Of a DNA stretch of 9,665 nt, positions 5,083 through 9,665 are shown in pieces (position 1 is the first letter of the stretch; each line of letters opens with the position of its first letter). The DNA comes from Sphingobacteriales bacterium (lineage in GTDB: Bacteria > Bacteroidota > Bacteroidia > Sphingobacteriales > Sphingobacteriaceae). The notes beneath the pieces are model-generated. The model saw only the letters and a list, made by a program, of their open reading frames with translations, made no database searches and was not told where the DNA came from. The position numbers and the translations under genes were made by a program. The stretch spans positions 1 through 9,665 of the forward strand of contig JAGVEE010000409.1 of NCBI GenBank assembly GCA_020058405.1, written 5' to 3'.

Positions 5083-6755
5083 TGAAAATGACACGTACAC
5101 GAAAAATTGTAATCGGCTTAGGTATATTCCTAGGTTCACTTAGCTCTTTAGCTTTTGTTGATAATTACTTCGAGATTTCTAAAAATTTAGAAATATTTAC
5201 TTCCACTTATAAAGAGTTAAATTCTAATTATGTTGATGATGTAGATGCGGCAAAGCTTATGCGCACAGGCATTGAAGCCATGGTAGAATCATTAGATCCT
5301 TACACAAATTATATATCGGAATCTGAAATTGAAGATTATAGATTTATGACTACCGGACAATACGGTGGTGTGGGTGCAAGTATTTTTCAGCGAGATAAAA
5401 ATATTTACATAAGAGAAACATACGAAGGTTTTGCTGCACAAAAAGCTGGCTTACTCCCAGGTGATATGTTAGTAGAAATTGATGGTAAAGCTTTATTCGG
5501 AAAAAATAATAATGAAGTAAGTAAGTTTTTAAAAGGGCAGGCAGGCACGGAGTTAGCTATCTTAATTAAACGAGAAGGCATAGAGAAACCTTTTAAAGTA
5601 GTGTTAAAAAGAGAAGATATTCAAATTAATAATGTTCCCTATTATGGAATGATAAACGAAGAAATCGGTATTATTCAATTAAAAGGCTTTACACAAAATG
5701 CAGGTAGAGAAGTAAAACAAGCATTAACAGAATTAAAAAAGAATCCTAATTTAAAAGGTGTAATATTAGATGTACGTGGTAACCCGGGAGGCTTATTACA
5801 CGAGGCTGTAGACATATCAAACATATTTGTGAATAAGGGTGAATTAGCCGTTGATACACGTGGTAAGAATAAAGATGCCAATAAAAAATATTTTACAATT
5901 AATGATCCATTAGATGCAAACATTCCGCTGGCAGTATTAACTAACAGCAGCTCAGCATCAGCATCAGAAATTGTTTCGGGTGTGGTGCAAGACTTAGATC
6001 GTGGTGTAGTTATAGGTCAGCGTACTTTTGGTAAAGGCTTAGTGCAAGTAACACGACCATTGAGTTACAATGCACAATTAAAAATAACTACTGCAAAATA
6101 TTACATCCCAAGCGGAAGATGCATACAAGCGTTGGATTATTCTAATAGAAACGAGGATGGTTCTGTTGGTAAAGTAGCAGATTCATTAATTAAAGAATTT
6201 AAAACGAAGTCGGGACGTAAAGTATACGACGGAGGCGGTGTTGCACCTGATATTGCGGTAGACGTTCAATCTTATTCAATTGTTACTCAAACTTTGCTCA
6301 GCAAAAACATCATTTTTGATTATGTAAATGGGTATGTAGCGAAACATTCTTCAGCACCTTCACTTCAATCGTTTAGTTTAACTAAATCAGATTATGAAGA
6401 TTTTATAAATTACGTAAAATCAAAAGATTTCGACTACAAAACGAAAAGTGAAAAAATGCTAGATGATTATAAAGAAGCGGCCGTTTCAGAGAAATATTAC
6501 GATGCCATTAAAGCAGATTTAGAATCGCTTAAAACTAAATTATTACACGATAAAAATGCTGATTTACTAAAGTTTGAACCAGAAATAAAAGAAATTTTGG
6601 AAGAAGAAATTGCTTCTAGGTATTACTATCAAAAAGGAAGAATTCAGCAATCATTAAAAAACGACCTGGAAGTAAAAAAAGCGATAGAAGTACTTTCGAA
6701 TAAGAACATGTACACAAATATTTTAAAAGGCAAAGAATTGTCGAATAAAAACTAA
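5082..6755 (+). CDS. S41 family C-terminal processing peptidase (CTP) with PDZ domain
   Basis: 557 residues. Periplasmic serine protease that recognises C-termini through its PDZ domain and trims or degrades envelope proteins. Residues 9-26 form an N-terminal hydrophobic segment (IVIGLGIFLGSLSSLAF), a signal peptide or anchor. The PDZ domain is about 90-175 (QYGGVGASI, AGLLPGDMLVEIDG). The S41 catalytic core is about 190-400: VILDVRGNPGGLL at 227-239, catalytic Ser293 in SASASEIV, general-base Lys318 in GQRTFGKGLVQ and Gln322. The 25-residue Ser-Lys spacing and the Gln four residues on are canonical. GGGVAPDI follows. The last about 150 residues are a charged helical region also found in Bacteroidota CTPs, by my recollection. 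The ATG overlaps the yidD TAA by one base, so its translation is probably tied to the rnpA-yidD unit. Substrates are unknown. Could be named ctpA-like; a specific symbol is not justified. Confidence 0.93.
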   Translation: MKMTRTRKIVIGLGIFLGSLSSLAFVDNYFEISKNLEIFTSTYKELNSNYVDDVDAAKLMRTGIEAMVESLDPYTNYISESEIEDYRFMTTGQYGGVGASIFQRDKNIYIRETYEGFAAQKAGLLPGDMLVEIDGKALFGKNNNEVSKFLKGQAGTELAILIKREGIEKPFKVVLKREDIQINNVPYYGMINEEIGIIQLKGFTQNAGREVKQALTELKKNPNLKGVILDVRGNPGGLLHEAVDISNIFVNKGELAVDTRGKNKDANKKYFTINDPLDANIPLAVLTNSSSASASEIVSGVVQDLDRGVVIGQRTFGKGLVQVTRPLSYNAQLKITTAKYYIPSGRCIQALDYSNRNEDGSVGKVADSLIKEFKTKSGRKVYDGGGVAPDIAVDVQSYSIVTQTLLSKNIIFDYVNGYVAKHSSAPSLQSFSLTKSDYEDFINYVKSKDFDYKTKSEKMLDDYKEAAVSEKYYDAIKADLESLKTKLLHDKNADLLKFEPEIKEILEEEIASRYYYQKGRIQQSLKNDLEVKKAIEVLSNKNMYTNILKGKELSNKN

Positions 6756-6776
6756 ATTTGTGGAAACTAATAAACG

Positions 6777-7586
6777 TTGAATTCCTTATACGAAATAATT
6801 ATTCTACTATTACTTGGCGGCTTAGGAGGCTTACTAGCAGGCTTACTGGGTATTGGTGGCGGAGTAATTTATGTGTTAATATTTAATCATTACTTGCACA
6901 AAATTGGTATTCCAGACTCCATTATTGTACCATCTATCATCGCAAATTCTATGTTTGCGATTTTATTTGCTGGTGTTAGTGGGAGTTACAAGCAATGGAA
7001 AAATAAAAATTTCTTCCCCAATGAAATGATAATTGCAGGATTAGCAGCTGCAGTGAGTTCTATTTCCTTTTCATACATCATAAGCAAAGGCACATGGTAT
7101 ACAAAAGAAAGTTTTAGCATTTTTTTTATAATACTTCTAGCCTCCATAGCCTTAAGAATATTTACACAACGTAAAAAGATAGAGAAAGAAAATTTACAAA
7201 ACCCTAGTATGTTATCGCTTAGTATTACTGGATTAATTTCTGGTACCATTGCTGCTTTTTCGGGCATTGGTGGAGGAGTAATTATAGTGCCTATACTTAC
7301 AGATATAATAAAATTGCCCATTAAAAAAGCGACCTCTATTTCATTGGGAGTAATTAGCATTATGGCTTTATTTACGTCTATTTATAATGCAATGACCAGT
7401 GTTGCAAGTGCAGGATCGAGTTCGTTATTGGTATTTTCACTAGCTATACCAGTAGCCATTGGAAGTTTAATAGCATCACCAATAGGTGTGCAATTAGCAA
7501 ATAAATTAAAACCATCACAAATTCGAATTGTGTTATTCTTGTTTTTAGTTTCTGTAATTTTAAAGTTGATTTATAATTTAAGTTAA
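6777..7586 (+). CDS. TSUP (TauE/SafE) family membrane permease
   Basis: 269 residues with about eight membrane segments. The family exports or imports small anions, often sulfite, sulfoacetate or other organosulfur compounds; the substrate cannot be told here. Two half-repeats are visible, each opening with the signature helix: GLLAGLLGIGGGVIYVLIF (18-36) and GTIAAFSGIGGGVIIVPIL (156-174), the second with the canonical GGGxxxVP. A charged cytoplasmic linker (QRKKIEKENLQNPS) lies at 131-144. The start is TTG at 6777, because an in-frame TAA lies at 6771-6773 and no ATG occurs before the first transmembrane helix. A GTG mini-ORF (6760-6780) ends in a TGA that overlaps this TTG. It lies 21 nt after the protease gene and overlaps tsaB by one base (TAATG). 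Confidence 0.9.
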   Translation: MNSLYEIIILLLLGGLGGLLAGLLGIGGGVIYVLIFNHYLHKIGIPDSIIVPSIIANSMFAILFAGVSGSYKQWKNKNFFPNEMIIAGLAAAVSSISFSYIISKGTWYTKESFSIFFIILLASIALRIFTQRKKIEKENLQNPSMLSLSITGLISGTIAAFSGIGGGVIIVPILTDIIKLPIKKATSISLGVISIMALFTSIYNAMTSVASAGSSSLLVFSLAIPVAIGSLIASPIGVQLANKLKPSQIRIVLFLFLVSVILKLIYNLS

Positions 7587-8254
7587 TGAACATATTAATG
7601 ATAGAAACATCGAGCATTAATTGCTCTGTGGCTTTAAGTGTAAATCATCAACTAATTTCTTGTATCGAAAAACAAGAACAAAATATACATGCAGGTTCAA
7701 TTACTTTATTTATAGAACAAGTATTAGCAGAAGCAAATTTAACACTGCAAGACTTAGATGCTGTGGCAGTGGGCAAAGGACCAGGATCTTACACAGGCCT
7801 TCGCATTGGCGTTTCTACGGCAAAAGGATTATGCTATGCACTCAACATCCCACTTATTGCTTGTAATAGCTTAGAGACCTTGTATGCGCAAGCAAAAGCA
7901 AATCCAACTCACAATCATATTTACATTCCATTAATTGATGCACGTAGAATGGAGGTGTATACTTGCTCTTATTCTGAAGCAGGAACTTTATTGGAGGAGA
8001 TAAAAGCAGTAATAGTGGATGGACGTACATTTTCAGATTCATTAACAAACTCAAAAGTTTTATTTTTTGGGGATGGTGCTGCTAAAATAAAGCAGATATA
8101 CGAGCAACACGAAAATGCAGAGTTTATAGACGGTTTGTATCCATCGGCTAAGTTTATGCAAACACAGGCACTCTCCTATTTCGAGCAACAACAATTTGAA
8201 GATGTTGCTTATTTCGAACCCTATTATTTAAAAGAGTTTTATTTCAATAAATAA
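7586..8254 (+). CDS. tsaB: tRNA threonylcarbamoyladenosine biosynthesis protein TsaB
   Basis: 222 residues, the usual size of TsaB. It is the non-catalytic ASKHA-fold partner of TsaD; with TsaE the complex transfers the threonylcarbamoyl group made by TsaC to A37 of ANN-decoding tRNAs (t6A). The N-terminus MNILMIETSSINCSVAL is the ASKHA phosphate-1-like strand-turn. The family hallmark GKGPGSYTGLRIGVSTAKGL spans 63-82, and IPLIDARRMEVYT follows near 110. It is a cytoplasmic protein. It overlaps the TSUP permease stop (TAATG) and is the last gene before a strong terminator. The cluster thus joins RNase P protein, L34 and a tRNA modification factor. Confidence 0.95.
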   Translation: MNILMIETSSINCSVALSVNHQLISCIEKQEQNIHAGSITLFIEQVLAEANLTLQDLDAVAVGKGPGSYTGLRIGVSTAKGLCYALNIPLIACNSLETLYAQAKANPTHNHIYIPLIDARRMEVYTCSYSEAGTLLEEIKAVIVDGRTFSDSLTNSKVLFFGDGAAKIKQIYEQHENAEFIDGLYPSAKFMQTQALSYFEQQQFEDVAYFEPYYLKEFYFNK

Positions 8255-8291
8255 AAAAAACCGATTGCTTTTTACAACAATCGGTTTTTTT
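8254..8291. terminator. Bidirectional intrinsic terminator between convergent tsaB and ompA-family gene
   Basis: The left arm 8254-8267 is seven A then CCGATTG; the right arm 8278-8291 is CAATCGG then seven T; the loop is 10 nt. The A/T flanks give a T-tract in both directions, so the one hairpin serves tsaB on the plus strand and the OmpA-family gene on the minus strand (its stop is at 8310). Confidence 0.93.
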
Positions 8292-8309
8292 ATTTCATTA
8301 ATCTGAGTA

Positions 8310-9665
8310 TTACTCAAGAATTATAAACTCTACTCTTCTGTTTTTTGCTTTACCTGCAGCAGTTTTATTATCTGCAATTGGCTTAGTAGGGCCGTAACCT
8401 TTAGCTGTAATACGTGCAGCATCTACACCATTATCAGTAAAGTATTTCTTAACAGCATCTGCTCTGGTTTGAGACAACTTCATGTTTGAAGCCGCTTTAC
8501 CAGCATTATCTGTATGACCTTCTATTAATAATTTAAATGATGGTTTTTTCACTAACAATTCATTTAATAATTTTAATGATTCGTAAGATGAAGCTGAAAT
8601 AACAGATTTACCTACTTCAAAATTTAAATTACTAAACACTTTATTAATTACTTCTTGCTCTTCAACAGTAAGTTCTACTTTCTGAGGAATTGCAGGGCAA
8701 CCATTATTATCAACCGGACCTGCAACGTTAGGGCATTTATCATCTTTATCGAAAATACCATCACCGTCTGTATCCGCCCATGGGCAACCTTTGTTTTCTA
8801 TTGGTCCTGCAGAATTTATACAAGAGTCAACATCATCAAAAATACCATCCGCATCTGTATCAGGGCAACCGCTATTTGCTAATAAACCAGCAGCAGTTGG
8901 ACATTTATCATCTTTATCAGGAATGCTATCACTATCAGCATCTGGCCAAGGGCAACCTTTATTTTCTACTGGGCCTGCAGTCATTGGGCAAGCATCGTCT
9001 TTATCTAAAGTACCATCTTTGTCAACATCTGGCCAAGGGCAACCTTTATTTTCTGCTGGACCTGCTGAGTAAGGACAATCGTCAATTACATCTAACACAC
9101 CGTCCATATCCGAATCTGCTGGCATTGCAGCAAGTGGTTGTGCTTGTTTACGAGGACAACGACCGAAACCCCAAGCAATACCGAAGTTGAAATCGGCACC
9201 TAAACCTAAACTAGGTTTCTTGGTATGGTCTGCAATTTGTTGAGAAACTTGATAAGTATTTAACACTTTCTCAGATCCAAAATATAAATCTAAGCCTCTA
9301 TTTCTCCATAAGAACTGACCACCTACTGAGGCAAATCCTCCCGTATTATAACTACCTAAGGCAATGAAATTAATTCTTCTAAATACTCTAATGTTATTGA
9401 TAAATACTAAATCTAAATTATCAACATAAATAGGTTTTGAAACAATAATGGTTTGGTGTAACCAATTTGCCCAACGATATTGAGCAGAAAATTCTACTCT
9501 GGTTTGTAATCTTGATTTGTAAGAACCTGTTACGGTATCAAATGTAAAGGCAGAAAAATCTTTTAATACTGAATCTTGCACTGCAGAATCTGCTAAGGCA
9601 GGAATACCAGTATATCTAACTGTTTTACCTAATTTATAGGTTTGAGATTGGTCGTTCCAAGTTAT
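8310..9665 (-). CDS. OmpA-family protein with TSP type-3 repeats (5' end cut by window edge)
   Basis: The frame is open from the stop at 8310-8312 to the right edge, giving 451 visible residues. The GTG at 9581 is internal, because 28 in-frame codons (ITWNDQSQTYKLGKTVRYTG and on) precede it. Visible residues about 29-168 look like the end of a beta-barrel domain, with alternating aromatic strands and FGIAWGFGR before the linker; it may belong to the DUF5723 type, which I cannot confirm. Residues 184-326 are five tandem calcium-binding TSP3 repeats (DxDxDG-x-D-xx-D-x-CP). Residues about 340-451 are the OmpA C-terminal peptidoglycan-binding domain: LNFEVGKSVI, IEGHTDNAG (Asp386), LSQTRADAV (Arg401, 15 residues later as in the diaminopimelate-binding pair) and NRRVEF at the end. 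It likely links the outer membrane to the cell wall. It is convergent with tsaB. The signal peptide is off the window. Confidence 0.93.
   Translation of the reverse strand: MTWNDQSQTYKLGKTVRYTGIPALADSAVQDSVLKDFSAFTFDTVTGSYKSRLQTRVEFSAQYRWANWLHQTIIVSKPIYVDNLDLVFINNIRVFRRINFIALGSYNTGGFASVGGQFLWRNRGLDLYFGSEKVLNTYQVSQQIADHTKKPSLGLGADFNFGIAWGFGRCPRKQAQPLAAMPADSDMDGVLDVIDDCPYSAGPAENKGCPWPDVDKDGTLDKDDACPMTAGPVENKGCPWPDADSDSIPDKDDKCPTAAGLLANSGCPDTDADGIFDDVDSCINSAGPIENKGCPWADTDGDGIFDKDDKCPNVAGPVDNNGCPAIPQKVELTVEEQEVINKVFSNLNFEVGKSVISASSYESLKLLNELLVKKPSFKLLIEGHTDNAGKAASNMKLSQTRADAVKKYFTDNGVDAARITAKGYGPTKPIADNKTAAGKAKNRRVEFIILE
8688..9116 (-). repeat. Five tandem TSP3-coding repeats (about 87-bp units)
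   Basis: Inside the OmpA-family gene, five consecutive units of 29, 29, 27, 29 and 29 codons each encode an Asp-rich loop and a Cys-Pro, for example DVDKDGTLDKDDACP, with spacers such as AGPVENKGCPWP. At the DNA level, a 29-nt stretch is identical at 8939-8967 and 9026-9054, exactly 87 bp apart. This points to recent duplication or gene conversion between units rather than only protein-level constraint. Confidence 0.9.

Noticed and set aside
8780..9190. Plus-strand open frames with repeated GNLYFLL or GQPLFS patterns
   Set aside because: Their repeats are the antisense image of the TSP3 repeats in the minus-strand OmpA-family gene; no independent coding evidence.
9579..9581. GTG as the start of the OmpA-family gene
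   Set aside because: The frame stays open upstream to the window edge, no signal peptide follows the GTG, and upstream codons look like normal protein.

Overview
The window looks like housekeeping chromosome from a member of the Bacteroidota, probably outside the gut Bacteroides. Evidence: AT-rich DNA; start codons with no recognisable Shine-Dalgarno sequence and A-rich upstream stretches; a textbook Bacteroidota promoter (TTG, 20 nt, TATATTTG) before rpmH; a DUF3078 outer-membrane protein; and a thrombospondin-3-repeat/OmpA protein. I see no mobile element, CRISPR array, tRNA or rRNA. No stretch over about 110 bases is without a gene.

Left part (1-2831): a divergent pair. The minus strand carries rpoN (sigma-54), cut by the left edge before its RpoN box. 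The plus strand carries asnS (asparaginyl-tRNA synthetase), which has a large charged insertion between class II motifs 2 and 3. They share an 83-nt A-tract-rich intergenic region with a -7 box (TATTTTTG) for asnS.

Middle part (2832-4192): mscL, whose start codon lies inside the 3' arm of a perfect 17-bp hairpin that also resembles the asnS terminator, and whose protein lacks the usual C-terminal cytoplasmic helix. Two adjacent heptanucleotide arrays follow, each seven units of 7 bp. The first is palindromic. The second runs to within 2 nt of the start codon of the DUF3078 gene.

Right part (4193-8291): a plus-strand cluster rpmH, rnpA, yidD, S41 (CTP) protease, TSUP permease, tsaB. Much of it is tightly packed: 1-nt spacing at rnpA/yidD and TAATG overlaps at yidD/protease and permease/tsaB. 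The theme is translation and tRNA maturation (L34, RNase P protein, t6A modification) plus envelope biogenesis and proteolysis (YidD, CTP). yidC does not follow yidD. The cluster ends at a strong bidirectional terminator (8254-8291), which faces a convergent OmpA-family gene with five TSP3 calcium-binding repeats. That gene is cut by the right edge at its 5' end.

I do not see a clearly new multi-gene system. The points most worth a second look are the paired 7x7-bp arrays, the start-codon hairpin of mscL, the shortened MscL next to the arrays, and the AsnRS insertion.
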